Numbered from the stretch's first letter, positions 23,659-35,300 are shown. The stretch: DNA of 64,000 bases from Simmondsia chinensis (GCA_018398585.1 JAGTTD010000001.1:34983938-35047937); one strand, 5' to 3'. The notes: a model not told the origin generated them from the letters alone. Program-made: numbers and translations.

Positions 23659-24410
23659 TCCAAGGAGGAGGTAAATGAGAAGCTAGAACTCTGGAGATTA
23701 GCTTAGAATCGAAAAGTCTAAGACTTAGTAGATCTAAAACCGAGTATATGGAACTCAAGTTTTGTGCATCTACCATGCCAAGTACAGAAGAGGTCAAGAT
23801 TGGATCAGAGTGCATACAGCAAAAAGCATGCTTTAAATACTTGGATTCCATAGTGCAACAAGACGGCGGAGTGGACGCAGATGTTAACAATAGGATTAAA
23901 GTGGGTTGGTATAAATGGAGGATGGCCTCGGCGGTACTGTGTGATAGGAAGTTCCCGCTCAAATTAAAGGGGAAATACTATAAGACAGTAGTGAGAACGG
24001 CTATGTCTTATGGGGCAGAGTGCTAGCCAGTTAAGTACCATCACATGTAGAAGTTAAAGGTAGCAGAAATGAGGATGTTGAGATGGATGTGCGGACGCAC
24101 AAGGAAAGATAGGATCAGAAATGAAGTCATAAGAAGTAAATTAGGCGTGGCCCCAATCGAGGATAAGCTGCGGGAACAACGTTTGAGGTGGTTTGGGCAT
24201 GTCAGGAGGAAACCGAGCACTGCACCTATCAGGAGATGCAAACAACTCCATATTACAGACGGGTAGAAATGAAGAAGCCAACCAAAGAAGAGTTGGATGG
24301 AAGCAATTCGATAGGACCTCGCCTATCTCAACCTCAGTGAAGAAATGGCCCTAGATAGAGCCCAGTGGAGGATTAGTATAGGGGTAACAGATATAGAGGG
24401 ATATGAATGA
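23659..24410 (+). pseudogene. L1 RTE ORF, C-terminal end only
   Basis: RTE LINEs encode an endonuclease-RT that primes at the nicked target. Only the part after the RT active site remains: NEKLELW..., SRSKTEYME, RIKVGWYKWRMASAVLCDRK, then the RTE-specific C-terminus [18 protein letters not shown] and LRWFGHVRRKP. Stops occur near 23705, 24024, 24050 and 24265. Endonuclease, the catalytic RT palm and the N-terminus are absent through 5' truncation. Confidence 0.9.
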
Positions 24411-25053
24411 TAATCACTTCAAGGCTAGTACTAGTGCAACCAGGCTTTTTGCATGCCTGTCTGTTTATATGCATTTCTGCCTTGCTTCTTGTTGCTTACA
24501 TCATTTATATGATCGCATGTTGCCTACGCATTTCTGCTATGTTTCTTGTTGCTTACACCATTTAGATGCTTTCATGCTTGTCTTGCTCCCGTGCTTTCAT
24601 GCCCTTCTCATTATTCAGGTTGGGGGTACTTGAAAATAGCCTCTCATGAGAGTATCCCCCTGAGGGGTAAGGCTGCATACATCCTACCCCTCCAACGGGC
24701 CTGGCCGGGAGGCCCGGGCCCGGTATACCCCGGGCCGGGCCATGAGCCAAAATGTACTGGTCGCTGGGCCGGGCCCAGGCCCAGGGCCAGTACATTTTAG
24801 AGCCGTTGGGGCCCCCAACGCCTCTAATATATTTATAGCCATTTAACGGCTATAAATATAAAAAAAAAATTATATATATTTTTTCTATAAATACTTAATC
24901 CTCCCCAACCCATTTCCTCACCAAATCTTCAATCCTCTCTTCTCTCTCTATACATTCATCATCTCCCATCTTCTTCAACTTTGCAAATTGTAAAATTGTG
25001 CTCTAAAGTTCGAAGTTCGTAAATACTAATAAATACTAATAACTTATACTAAT

Positions 25054-26602
25054 ATGGCACACAACTTTTCATCATCCTCTGGAGTCGGTCGTGCTAGTTC
25101 TAGCTCTTCTCGGCCACCCAGAATCCCAAAAAGGAGTAGAATTGTCTTACTTAATACGGAAGAATGAGCTTTTATACAACCAGGCCCATCACCCCCATAC
25201 ATTGATGATAGTATAGATTATGACTTTTCACAACAACAAGATTATCATGAGTCGGGTGGTGGTGGGGTTGGAGACTCACAAACTGATGGGGAACCCACGC
25301 CCACCACCAAAGCCCAGCCTGAAATTAGTACCTCTACTAGTAGGCGTACAATTAGTGGGGTATGGAATCACTTTACCTTTAATAAGACAACTAATAAAGC
25401 AACTTTTAAATTATGTGACCCAGCTAGGACTTTTGGCCATCAACCTGACAATGGGACAGTCACATTAAACAGACATATACTTAGGTGCCACCCCGAGCAA
25501 TACCCAGATAAGAGCCAACAACGTCTAGTACAGCAAGTGACCGGTGCACTTGCTAATTTTAGGTTCTCTCAAGAAGGCAACCAAAAGGGGCTAGCTAAAT
25601 ATATAATTTTGGGTGAAAGGCCTTTCAATACTGGCGAAAACCCATATTTCGTCGACTACCTCCAGCAAAATGTGAACCCCGCCATTGTGAGGATTCCTCG
25701 GAACACCGTAAAGAGGGACGCTTTTACGTTGTACCACGGGATGAAAGCTGGGGTCTTAACAATTTTTGCGACGAACACGAGCATGTTCTCATTGACGTCG
25801 GACATATGGACGTCGAAACCCGGCCAACCTTATATGTGCATAACGGCACACTGGACCGATGACTCCTACATCCTCCAAAAGAGGATAATTCATTTTGGAC
25901 TTTTCGATTGCCCCCACACTGCCGAGGTAATTACTAGTGCGATTATGACGGCAGTCCGTGACTGGGGCATAGAGCGACGTATCATCAGTGTTATGTTCGA
26001 CAACGCTACCAATAACACTGCATCCGTTACACATTTAATTAGGCAAATGAGACCCATGTTAGGTGGGAAGTGTTTCCATATTCGTTGCATTTGTCACATT
26101 TTGCATTTAATGGTAATGGATGGTTTAGATCTTGTAAACGTATCCCTTACCACCTTAAGATCCGTAATAATATCTATTAAATCATCCGGCACTAGAAAAA
26201 AAAGCTTATTATTTGCGGACACCGTTGGTCCATATTTTCGGGCGGTTGGCCAACCCGCATTTTGACCTATTACAATGGTGGAATACAAACCAAACCCAGT
26301 ATCCCGTGCTTTCCACCATGGCACGTGATATACTAAGTTGTCCGGTGTCTTCAATGGTATCGGAGTGTACTTTCAGTCTTGGTGGCAGGTTGCTTGGAAC
26401 GAAGAGGGCGAAGCTATCGCCGTCAAACTTGGAGATGTCCGTGTGCTTGAAGGATTGGCTGCTAGCTGAGGCAAGAGATCAACAGAGAATGAAGCTGGAT
26501 TCATCAAGCGATGAAGAAGACGACCGCACCACTGATACGCCAAATGATAGCATAGAAACCCTCCCCATGCGACTGATATCAACACTTTTGTATGTCAATT
26601 AA
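25054..26602 (+). pseudogene. hAT transposase with an internal deletion
   Basis: The frame starts at ATG 25054 and meets TGA at 25165-25167. A BED-type zinc finger follows (SGVWNHF...HILRCHP, about 25348-25500), but the first Cys of its CxxC is Phe. The RNase H-like catalytic region includes LTSDIWTS and MFDNATNN. Near 26215 the frame shifts, and the hAT C-terminal dimerisation domain (WWNTNQTQYPVLSTMARDIL to CLKDWL, 26270-26460) follows at once. A few hundred residues between them are missing, so this is a deletion derivative. Confidence 0.93.
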
Positions 26603-26990
26603 TTACTTTTAAATATTTACGTCAAAAGACGACCGCACCCCCCATACATCAAACTTTGTATTTTTTGATAAACAAATTTGTACTTTTAAATATTAGGCCC
26701 CAACTGCGTTGTATTGTACTTGTTACGCTATTTATTTACCATTATTTTTTTTGATAAGATATTTACCATTACTTATTGTATATTTTATTTTATTACATAT
26801 ATTTAGCATTATTTTTTTTGAACATGTATATTTAGCATTATTAGTGCTTGAAAAAAAATATATTTGTATCTCATATTATTTATCAATGAATTATAATAAT
26901 TTTAGTACAAAACGACTTTATATTATTTAAAATTTATTTTTTTTAATTCTGTCAAAAAAGGGGGCCAGGCCCGACCCGGCCCGTGGCCAC
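26603..26990 (+). other. hAT 3' noncoding end, no gene
   Basis: An AT-rich stretch followed by the GC-rich terminal inverted repeat. No gene. Confidence 0.6.
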
Positions 26991-27040
26991 GCCTACTCAC
27001 GCGGGAGCCCTTGTGGCACTGAGCCAGTTATTATTGTTGT

Positions 27041-27778
27041 ATATATTCATGAGATAAATTTATACATCGAGGGGGGAAAAAGAGAAGAGAGAACACGTTA
27101 ACAGGGGTGCTCTCTGCATGATCAAGCACTGTCCAATCAACGCGTGGCCAGCTCTTTATCCATGTGCTGCAAGAGGGGCCAATGAGTACTCGACACATAA
27201 GTGAAGAGGACCAATCAGGGGCTTTAACGCGTGTTTGGCTGATTTACTAAACATTTAATTTTTTTGAATTTTGAATTTGAAAAATGGGATAAATATATTT
27301 TGTTACTGGTTTTAAGATCCCATTTTGATTTATTTTTATTTTCCAAAGGATTTTTTTTTTATATATATAAATTGAGTCCTAGTTCTACTTAGTTTAACAA
27401 ACCAAAAAAAAAAAAAAAAAAAAAAGGGGAAAGCTAGGTTCTTCTTTGGGAAAATAATTTCTCAAAAGAACTTTAATATTTTGGAGCCAATACTCCGGGT
27501 GCATTGAGGGATTGCGAGGAAGGTCTTGGTGCTATCATTATTTTTCTCTGGAGCGACACTGCGATCTACATATAGGTATAATATCCGCTTCTTTTGTTTC
27601 ATGTTTCATGCACCTATTTATTTTTGCTGTTATTATGTCAATCGTTGCTATGTGATTATTATGAATATATTATAGTAGAGGCATGTTGATTTGAAATTTA
27701 AAATTTTAAATCATCTATTTGCTGCGTTTGTTTTGATTAAGTTAGAAAATTTACATTTTTGAAATAATTTTCCAAACA
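27041..27778 (+). repeat. C2 5' LTR, right segment
   Basis: It begins with the right TSD of the LINE and aligns with 30830-31650. It ends AACA just before the primer-binding site. Confidence 0.9.
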
Positions 27779-27780
27779 AT

Positions 27781-27792
27781 TGGTATTAGAGC
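27781..27792 (+). promoter_or_regulatory. C2 primer-binding site (initiator tRNA-Met type)
   Basis: TGGTATTAGAGC lies two bases after the LTR end. Confidence 0.85.
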
Positions 27793-27997
27793 TACTCTCT
27801 GATGATATTCATAATATACATGAGGTCAATATCATACATGGCAATGGAAAGTGAACGGGCTTTCGAATCATTAGATGAGATCTTACTAAAAGAAAAGTAA
27901 ACCTGAAAACTTGTTATTGAATGAGTTTTAACATTTATGAATGACCATCTAAATTTTAAATTGTTTAATTTTTAAAATTGAAAAATTGATTAATTAT
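27793..27997 (+). other. C2 leader, no gene
   Basis: This is the start of the C2 interior up to the C3 insertion. A short open stretch after 27840 may be the gag start but is too short to judge. Confidence 0.5.
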
Positions 27998-28290
27998 TAA
28001 ATCCGTTGGAGTATATTTCTAAATAGATTTCTAAAAGGAAACAATTATTTTTACAGAATTGGCGAACAGATATTAAATTGGTGGAAAGATCAGGGACGTA
28101 AAGAAAATTATGTAAATTGAAGCGAGTAACAGGTGTACTAAGAAAACCATAACCAACCCCAGCAATCGATAAAGAGGCACCATTGCCAACAAATATTTTA
28201 TCACAACCGTGATAAGGACTAAGAGATGCTAGCAAACTAGGGTTATTAGTCATACGGGACGATGTATCACTGTCTATTATCCAGGAAAAA
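27990..28290 (-). pseudogene. C3 copia protease-region relic
   Basis: Minus-strand reading from 28290 gives a degenerate copia protease start (WIIDSDTSS, then MTNNPSLL) and the downstream conserved block ending LHNFLYVPDLSTNLISVRQF, the usual link between protease and integrase. The usual SGASS active-site region reads SDTSS, so the motif is altered. The reading ends at the C2 junction. Confidence 0.82.
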
Positions 28291-28295
28291 TCATT

Positions 28296-28440
28296 CAGGC
28301 TGGGGGTCCTCAGAAACAGCCTCTCTTCAGGGTAGCCCCCTGGAGGGGGAAGGCTGCGTACATCTACTCTCCGCAGACCCTGCTTTTGAGGGAGACCTTG
28401 GAGGCACTGGGATTGTAGTTGTTGCTATTGTTGTGGAATG
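28296..28440 (+). mobile_element. RTE LINE 3' tail, solo copy
   Basis: Only the 3' end is present, starting at TCAGGCTGGGGG and ending in imperfect GTTGTTG. The hairpin spans 28317-28356. It lies opposite to the C3 coding direction. No clear TSD. Confidence 0.85.
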
Positions 28441-28745
28441 AGTAGTAAAAGATTAAAAAATGTGTTGAGAAGACGCAAATCCCAAATAAAAATTAGAACC
28501 AGTAGCATAACTATTATTTGCAGGATAAAAGTGTGGAGTAGACAACATATTTTCACCATACACAAGAGCACCAAAGAAAGGTAGCCCTGGTTGTGAAGCA
28601 AATCAATCGGAGCAATCACAATCAACAGTGAAAACCAACTTTTCCCGGAATAAGGAGAGGAGTATAGAGTAAGTTAATATAATGTCATGGTTGGGGTTTT
28701 CGTTTTTAAGCTTGGTGATCTGTTGTTGGTGGCGAAGAGAGGGCC

Positions 28746-28832
28746 CTGTGGCGGCGGCGGCGGCGGGATGTTTTAAGCTGTGGCTGGGGTTTTGGGATTT
28801 TGGGGGGGAGGGGGGGGGGGGGGGGGGGGGAA
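28746..28832 (+). repeat. GGC repeat and long G run
   Basis: A short (GGC)n run (28752-28768) and a G run near 28803-28830 with one A. They lie in the C3 gag leader and may include sequencing error in run length. Confidence 0.9.
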
Positions 28833-28907
28833 GAGAGAATGTCTAGGGTTAGCCTTGTTTACGGGGGTGACGAGAGAGAGTGTTTTAAGCTTTTGGTAGC
28901 TCTGATA

Positions 28908-29107
28908 CCATGAAAATTTAGAATTGGACACACCAAATGAGGTGGGCCCTCTCGTATTTATAATGAGTACACAAGATTACAATATACTCAAATTTACATA
29001 TTAATCATATACAATATATTCCAACCATATTAATTCTATACAATATATTCTAACCATTACAATATATTCTAACCCTATTAATCTTATAGAATATATTCTA
29101 ACCATAT
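28908..29107 (-). repeat. C3 LTR fragment with short tandem repeats
   Basis: On the minus strand it ends in CA before the primer-binding site and carries a TATA-like CATTATAAATACG (complement of 28954-28966). Between 29000 and 29105 an AATATATTCTAACC motif recurs three or four times. Confidence 0.75.
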
Positions 29108-29840
29108 AGTTTACCACTATCTATGGATTGTCATCTTGAGAAAGATATCTGTATAAAATAACTGGACATGTTTGTTGCTGTAAATTAGAAGCATATAGTA
29201 TACAAAATGAGGAAGTCTATTTGTAGACTTAAATATGCATCTTGTTCATTGAATAGTGGACTTAATGAGGCCTATCAAACCCTATGGATTTAAACTTAAT
29301 GGTTAGTCAACCATGAATGTACAGGTGACATGACAAGAAAGTAATGAATTTCTAAGTGTTGTATATACATAGCATTCTACTTATTAAAAATGGCGCAGAA
29401 TTGTTATTAGTTGTTAAGATTTAATTGTCCAATTATTTCAAAATGAAGGCCTAAAATGAACGAACATAACAAACTATGTTCTTACAATCAGGCTTTAGCG
29501 AGATTATAAGAAAGGGTGTTGGGTTTATTATAGGTTGTTTGTTTTATAAAGGATTTTAGATTTTAGACGTTTGACCTCAGAATTTATGTCTACCCTAGGA
29601 GTGGAAGTTATTAGATAGTGAAGTGTGAAGCAGTCTTGTGTTGCCTAGTTCACTATGGAAGCTGGGCACTTGACAACTCAAGAAGTTATAGACTAGTTGA
29701 CTCAAAAGATTCCTTATATATAAAAAACTTGTGAGCAAAAGGATGACATATTGAGACATCGGTATTGAAGATATAATATTCAAAGAATATATAAATTTCT
29801 AGGGGATAGTTATGCAATGCAGTCCTAATTGGGCTTACGA
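29108..29840 (+). pseudogene. C2 copia RT/RNase H remnants
   Basis: Eroded copia sequence. Short stretches such as LLIKNGAELLLVVKI (near 29380-29425), and a block after 29580 parallel to the C1 RNase H end, place it at the C-terminal end of pol. Stops occur every few codons. Protease, integrase and most of RT of C2 are absent from the window. Confidence 0.6.
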
Positions 29841-29852
29841 CAAGTGGGAGAT
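29841..29852 (+). promoter_or_regulatory. C2 polypurine tract
   Basis: CAAGTGGGAGAT directly precedes the LTR start TGTTGG, matching the C1 tract. Confidence 0.85.
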
Positions 29853-31650
29853 TGTTGGAATCGATGTCCTAAAAACCCGAATATTAGGTTTTAATTATTA
29901 ATAAAATAAAAATTATTTTACTTATTTATTTTCTTATCATGTTTTACGAGTCAAACATACATGTGATTGTTTTCTAATATGTTCAATGAGATGAACATAG
30001 TCCAAGATGCCATGTCAAGTTTGGCTTAAGTGTTCAATGAGATCGAGCAACAGATAGACTTAAATCAAAATAGTGCTATGTCATCAAAGTAAGTTCGTAG
30101 TTGATGATAAGTTCGGACAACCAGAGTGATAAGACTATAATATGATACTTTTGATAACTTATCTTGGTCATGTGGACAGAGATACAAAAGTGTTATATTG
30201 GTGTTTACAATTAGATTGATACACTGAACTAGACCACATGAATTACTTTTTTTTTTTTTTTTTTGGTAACGAGGGATTGGGTTGCCACACATGAATTTCT
30301 TGTATCTAGACTACTATCAGAAATAAGTAATTCATTGTATTCTATTTAAACAATAACTTTAAATCCTATGAACATTATGAATCTGTGCATGTAGTTATCT
30401 TGACGTTCTAAAAAGTTAGGTCACTAATAGTGACCGAAGTTTTACATATTAATACAGAAATTGTGCTTCTGTATTAATGAAATATTCGAGAAGGGCGAGT
30501 CGAGAACTAAGGAAAAGTTGTGAGAAAAATAATGGTAGTAGTTAGAGTTATTTTTCTCATGGACATCTGAAAGAGGGGGTTAATTATTAATAAAAGATTA
30601 TTTGGGAATTACCAAATAAATATATTTATTTCTAGAGTGCAGGAGAGCTTATTTAGTGGAATAAAGTTCCACTAAATGATAATCAAATATTATTATGAGA
30701 TAATAATTAGATTTGCCCATTTGAAGCTAGAAATAAATTGTCCCCGAGGTACTTGTGCAAGCCTTTTTAGTTTACACCATCCGAAAATATTAAAGGAATT
30801 CAAGAGATAAATAAAATAATTTTTTTGCTGAACATATAATGCATGACATTAATTTATACATGAGGGAAATAAAAAAATAAAAAAAAGAGAACGCGTTAAC
30901 AGGGATGCCATTCGAGTATCGCTCCCTATCCAATTAGTGCATGATATGTGTCTCGTGTTGATCAACCAGCTCCCTACCCGCGTGTTCAAAGACGGGCCAA
31001 CCCGCATTGCGTGTTGGGGTGACGCGGACCAATCAGGAGCTGACACGTGGCATTGACTAGGTTAGGTTCTTAACGGGTGTTTGGTTCAATTACAGAAGAT
31101 TGAAGATTTAATTTTTTGAATTTTGAATTTGAAAATTGGGATAAACATATTTTGTCACTGATTTTAAGGATCCCATTTTGATTTGTTTTTATTTTCTAAA
31201 AGGATTTATTTTTTCTATAAATTGAGTCCTAATTCTACTCAGTTTAGCAAACCAGAAAATAAAAACGGAAAAGCTGGTTTCTTCTCTAGGAAAATAGTTT
31301 CCCAGAGAATTTTAATATTTCGGAGCCAACACTCCAGGTGTATTGAGGGATTATAGAGAAGGTCTTGGTGGTATTATTAATTTCTCTGGAGTGACACTGC
31401 GGCCTATGTATATATATATTTTTTTTGTCAAAGCGATCTACATACATGTATAATATCTGCTTCTTTTCTTTTATGATTCGTATGCCTATTTATTTTTGTT
31501 CTTATTATGTCAGTTGTTGCTACGTGATTATTATATATATATTAGAGTAGAGACATGTTGATTTGGAATTTAGAGTTTTAAATCACCTATTTGTTGCGTT
31601 TGTTCTGATTAATTTAGGAAATTTACATTTTGGAAATAATTTCCCGGACA
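29853..31650 (+). repeat. C2 3' LTR (1798 bp)
   Basis: It starts TGTTGGAATC and ends CCGGACA, corresponding to the 5' LTR end at 27778. It contains an A-run with a T-rich insert near 30247-30264. The C1 LTR shares its general plan, so C1 and C2 are distant relatives. Confidence 0.92.
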
Positions 31651-31900
31651 AAATTTTCATTAACAATTTAATTTTTTATTCAGCAACAAGACAACATGAT
31701 ATTAACTCCGAATGTCCTTTAAAACTGCTTTCTCGATATTGTTGCTCCATTAGCATATTCAAGGCATGAAAGGTAGAGTACATTTTCTCTAGGACATTGA
31801 CGTGTCTTTTATTTTATATGCTTTATGCCTACTTTCTATGATCTTTTTGGCTATTACATGTCCATTATGGTGTGGCTTTTGATTACTTAGGCTTGGAACG
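31651..31900 (+). other. Flank of C2, no gene
   Basis: No coding or repeat motif recognised. Confidence 0.5.
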
Positions 31901-33488
31901 TGTTGGAGCAATGACACTTTAGAAAGCGGTATAAAACGGGTGAAAATGGACAAATTCGAAGATTACGTTGAGAAACCCGGCCACGTGTTAAAAAGACCAA
32001 CCAAGTCAAAATTCAGCCAACAAAAGTCTCCTCTTGATGTGTGGATCGATTGGCCATTCATCCTGGCAATCAGTCAAGCTTAAAACGAGCAAAAGGTTTA
32101 AAGAAGAGTATTTATGACCCAATAATTTCCAAATCCTATGATGATACCATTGATCACATAGATATCTTCAAAAGCTTCGATTTGAGATATAGTTTGGCCC
32201 TTAACTTCTTACGCATCAAAAGTTACGTGCATTTTAAATTAACTGCACGTTGTTAAAAAAAAAAAAAAAGTGCCCCTATATAAAGGGAGGGAGACCTTAT
32301 TTTTTTTTTCCACCTTTCTCTTTCCATTCACTTCTCCTTCCTCGGACTGCCAAGAAAGACCCGTTTCTCAAGAAGGTCGAAGCACAAATTGGAGAATGGA
32401 GGAATCGAAGCAAAAGTCAAGTCAACGCTGATCAAGGGAGTTAATCAATTCATGAGTTTTCTTTCCCTTCTCTCTTTTGAATTAGTGAATTGTAGAACTC
32501 ACTTGGAGAAGTAAACTCATACTGTAAGGGTGAAGGATGGGTAACTCTTCGGATCCCAAATTTATGTTTTATTTTTAACTTTTGTTATACTACTTCCGCA
32601 ACCTCGTGGCGAGTTTTACGTTTTGAAATTGATTTTCTTTTTATTTGCTTGTAACCATGCTTTAATTTCCAACTTTATTGGTGTGCTGTCTTGTGCTTGT
32701 AGTCTAGACTATACTATAACATGCTCTTCATGAGTGGTAGGATTGAGGTTATACATAACTCTGAACACAATCTTTATATTAACTAATACTAAATTAAGAG
32801 TAACAAAGAAATTTTTTAGTGCTATTGAGATAATTCATGCTACACCTAGAATGATAAGTTGGGTTATACCCTTAGACTAGTTCATCACCTTAAGCCCGAA
32901 CTTAAGTATTAATCCAGGTTTAACATAAAATTAGGTGTGATATGAAGTTTAGTAGTGCTATGAAGTTTAGAATGATAAGATGGGTTATACCCTTAGACCA
33001 GTTCATCACCTTAAGCCCGAACTTAAGTATTAATCCAGGTTTAACATAAAATTAGGTGTGATATGAAGTTTAGTAGTGCTATGAGATAATCCATGCTACA
33101 TCTAGAGTGATAAGGTAAGTTATGCCCTTAGACTACTTCATTACCCTAAGTGCTAATTTAATGTTAATATAGGTTTAAAACTTGTAGCCTAAATCTTTAA
33201 AGTCATTGTCATCATAAAATACAATGATGGGATTCGATTTAGGCTAACCAAAATTTATACCCTAAACTAACTTTAATCACTTGACAAATTAATTTACTTT
33301 TCAATTTCATTAATTTAGTTAACCACCCATGTTTCAAACCAAAAACCCAATGTTAACTGTTCGATAATAATTGAACTTAACTTTATACAGATTCCCCATG
33401 GATGCAACATCTATATACCCCCCACAGCTACTACTTGCTTGTATGCTTACAAGCGCACAGTTTTTACACTCACTAAAACCACATCACA
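31901..33488 (+). repeat. Gypsy-type LTR S1, probably a solo LTR
   Basis: It aligns with 41836-43980 in order and orientation: the start (TGTTGGA...TTCGAAG), the CAAGAAGGTCGAAGCACA block, TTTTTTAGTGCTATTGAGATAA, and the end region (ATTCCCCATGGATG...CAAGCGCACA). A TATA-like TATATAAAGG sits at 32276. No gag or pol adjoins it. I found no TSD, so the ends are approximate. Confidence 0.68.
32850..33091 (+). repeat. 121-bp tandem duplication in S1
   Basis: Copies begin AATGATAAG at 32850 and 32971 and are almost identical. A third, diverged start lies at 33108. Confidence 0.92.
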
Positions 33489-33619
33489 TATCCTCCTCAG
33501 TAATATTCTCTTCACGTAATTCTAGTGGGTAGGTAATACTAAATACTACAAAGTTATACCCGCTTATAGTTGTAAAATTCTGTAACCACATGTGAATCCA
33601 TTTTAGGGTACTTTAGGAA
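33489..33619 (+). other. Short intergenic stretch, no gene
   Basis: Nothing recognised. Confidence 0.4.
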
Positions 33620-34010
33620 GCATCATAGATTTTTAATGATCAAACATCTCATTTAAATTCATCCAAAGGGCATATATGTTCTTTTATGGTAAGATATTCG
33701 ATTTTTTATCCTTCACGGATGTCATGCTGAAGAAATATTATTGCTTTGGCCGATTCTGCAAAAATGTGCTATTTTCGTTTTTAATTGCCTTTGAGATTCA
33801 TAGCATCAGGGGTGCATGACAAGTAATTTTTGCCAAATATATCAACAGCAGTAAGTACAAGTTTAATGAGATTTGACTTATAATGGACAAGGATAAAGGA
33901 AGAATCACTTAAGTATACAATGATCATCAACTGGTTAGAAACTCGTACTAATAACGTATTATAAAAATAGGAGCATAAAATATTTAATAGAACAAGTATA
34001 AAAATACATG
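33620..34010 (-). pseudogene. Copia gag relic (minus strand)
   Basis: Minus-strand reading from 34010 gives a copia gag N-terminus: LVLTAVDIFGKNYLS (near 33830-33875), then AKAIIFLQHDI and IEYLTIK in other frames to about 33640. This resembles the gag start commonly written LDISGKNYLSW in plant copia elements. It is followed by many stops. The LTR-like sequence at 34013-34379 is its likely leader. Confidence 0.65.
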
Positions 34011-34012
34011 CA

Positions 34013-34379
34013 TACATATAATTTGGAAGGAATCACATACACTTTATTTAGAAATTATGAGACTTTATTCAGAAATTATAAGATCTCAAAACCTAGCTTT
34101 TCCATACTACATGTACAGCCCCACTACTATATATATATAAATTTGAGAGCATATGCATTGAGTAAGCATATGATTCTTAACATAGTGCCACGCATTGATA
34201 TATGTGGCATGAAGGCATTAATTTACTTGTATACACATATATTGTATGTATATGTATATTACATTGTTTCTTCACATAAAAGAATTCATAAAACCAAGAT
34301 ATCAACTCCCTAGGTATTTAAGATTGTCCAATATAGTCCATAAAAATTGTACCTAAAGAATATTCAATATATACAACAT
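34013..34379 (-). repeat. LTR-like repeat, left arm of an inverted pair
   Basis: Its reverse complement matches 35536-35885 along its length, including the CATAGTGCCA(C/T)GCATTGATATATG block. On the minus strand it starts TGTTGTATATATTG and precedes copia gag, so it is probably a copia LTR. Confidence 0.72.
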
Positions 34380-34389
34380 GCTTCTCGGG

Positions 34390-35300
34390 TATAGTAACTA
34401 TATTTGCTAATGTCTTAGAAGATTGCTCGTTTGGAATATCAATTCGGGCAAAAGCATTCAAAGCTGAAACATGTAATTTGGTCACTCTTTTTATATCAAT
34501 GAATGCATCCAGTTGGTTTGCAATCTTCTTCAAGTGGATAATTTTCTGAACTTTCAGTTAACACTGATTTGTTCGTGGATCAAAATATGTTACCGATGAT
34601 ATATTCCACAAAATTTCTTTTTTCTTTTTTTTTTTTTGTTGCCAATTTTGGTTTTTCTCCCCCTAGTTTTAGAAACATTGTTTTGTTGAGCTTCCAATTA
34701 GCAAACTGTGCTGTAAAAATGTCTCTAGTCAATGGTTGAAGATATTCTATAATTGATGGGGATTTAAACCCAACAAAAATCATAAGTTTCCTTTGTGGAC
34801 CATCTCTGTGTGTTGGGGTGGAGCAATTGGAACATATATAGCTCAACAAAAAATTAGCAGATGGTTCTTGTCTAGAGAAGAGTTGTAGTGGGGAGTTTTC
34901 ATCATAAGCGTTTGACCTAGTACGAATTAGTGATGCAATATGCAATATAGTATGTCTCCATGTAGAACTAGGTAACTTTGTGCTCACGAGTAACGGGCCT
35001 AGCAATTAGCTACAGGCATTTGATCGAGGTTCTAGAAGGCTATTTTGTGTATGTTGATGGACAACAAGGTACTCAACCGTAATCCCAATTGACATACAAC
35101 AATCATTAAATACTTTGGATGTAAATTCTCCTGCATTTATCAAGACGAATCTTCTTGATTGTAATCCAGGAATTGATCTCATAATCGGACTATTTGTGCA
35201 AAGAGTTTCACAAATGCCCCATTACGAGTGGATAATAATCAAACATATGATAAACGTGCTGAGACATTTATTAACACCATAAAATATCGAAATGGTCAAC
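34390..35300 (-). pseudogene. Copia integrase/linker relic (minus strand)
   Basis: The 35005-34580 frame includes WRHTILHIASLIRTRSNAY, SPLQLFSRQEPSANFLLSY and IIEYLQPLTRDIFTAQFAN, the distal integrase and linker region of plant copia Pol. The linker continues at 34533-34390 (the ANQLDAFIDIKRVTK region). Upstream sequence to about 35300 is decayed integrase core. No RT follows. Confidence 0.75.

Larger units (their letters stand above)
24691..26991 (+). mobile_element. Deleted hAT-family transposon in the L1 tail
   Basis: A hAT transposase relic is bounded by GC-rich ends sharing CGGGCCTGGCC in inverted orientation (24697 onward, and complement near 26960). Flanks CCTACCCC (24683-24690) and CCTACTCA (26992-26999) are a possible 8-bp TSD with two mismatches. 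Removing the element rejoins the LINE tail (ATCCTACCCC to GCGGGAGCCC). End points are approximate. Confidence 0.82.
23659..27040 (+). mobile_element. 5'-truncated RTE LINE L1 in the C2 LTR
   Basis: It is flanked by perfect 13-bp TSDs ATATATTCATGAG (23646-23658 and 27041-27053). It contains the C-terminal part of the RTE ORF, a 3' UTR with the family hairpin (24637-24675) and a short TTG-type tail (to 27040). The tail is split by a hAT element at about 24691-26991. Confidence 0.93.
27998..29107 (-). mobile_element. Minus-strand copia fragment C3 inside C2
   Basis: Read on the minus strand it has part of an LTR (29107 to about 28908), a primer-binding site (TGGTATCAGAGC, complement of 28892-28903), a gag leader, and protease-region coding to 27998. 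It carries a LINE tail at 28296-28440. The right end is truncated. Boundaries are estimated from loss of recognisable sequence. Confidence 0.75.
22576..31650 (+). mobile_element. Ty1/copia element C2, outermost host of the stack
   Basis: 22576-27778 (minus insertions) aligns with the right LTR at 29853-31650, starting about 100 bp into it. The missing start of the left LTR must lie beyond G1, before the window. A primer-binding site follows at 27781 and a polypurine tract at 29841-29852. The interior is short and degenerate. Confidence 0.88.

Noticed and set aside
24546..24800. GC-rich open frames on both strands
   Set aside because: They read through the LINE tail and the GC-rich hAT end; no domain, and composition explains the openness.
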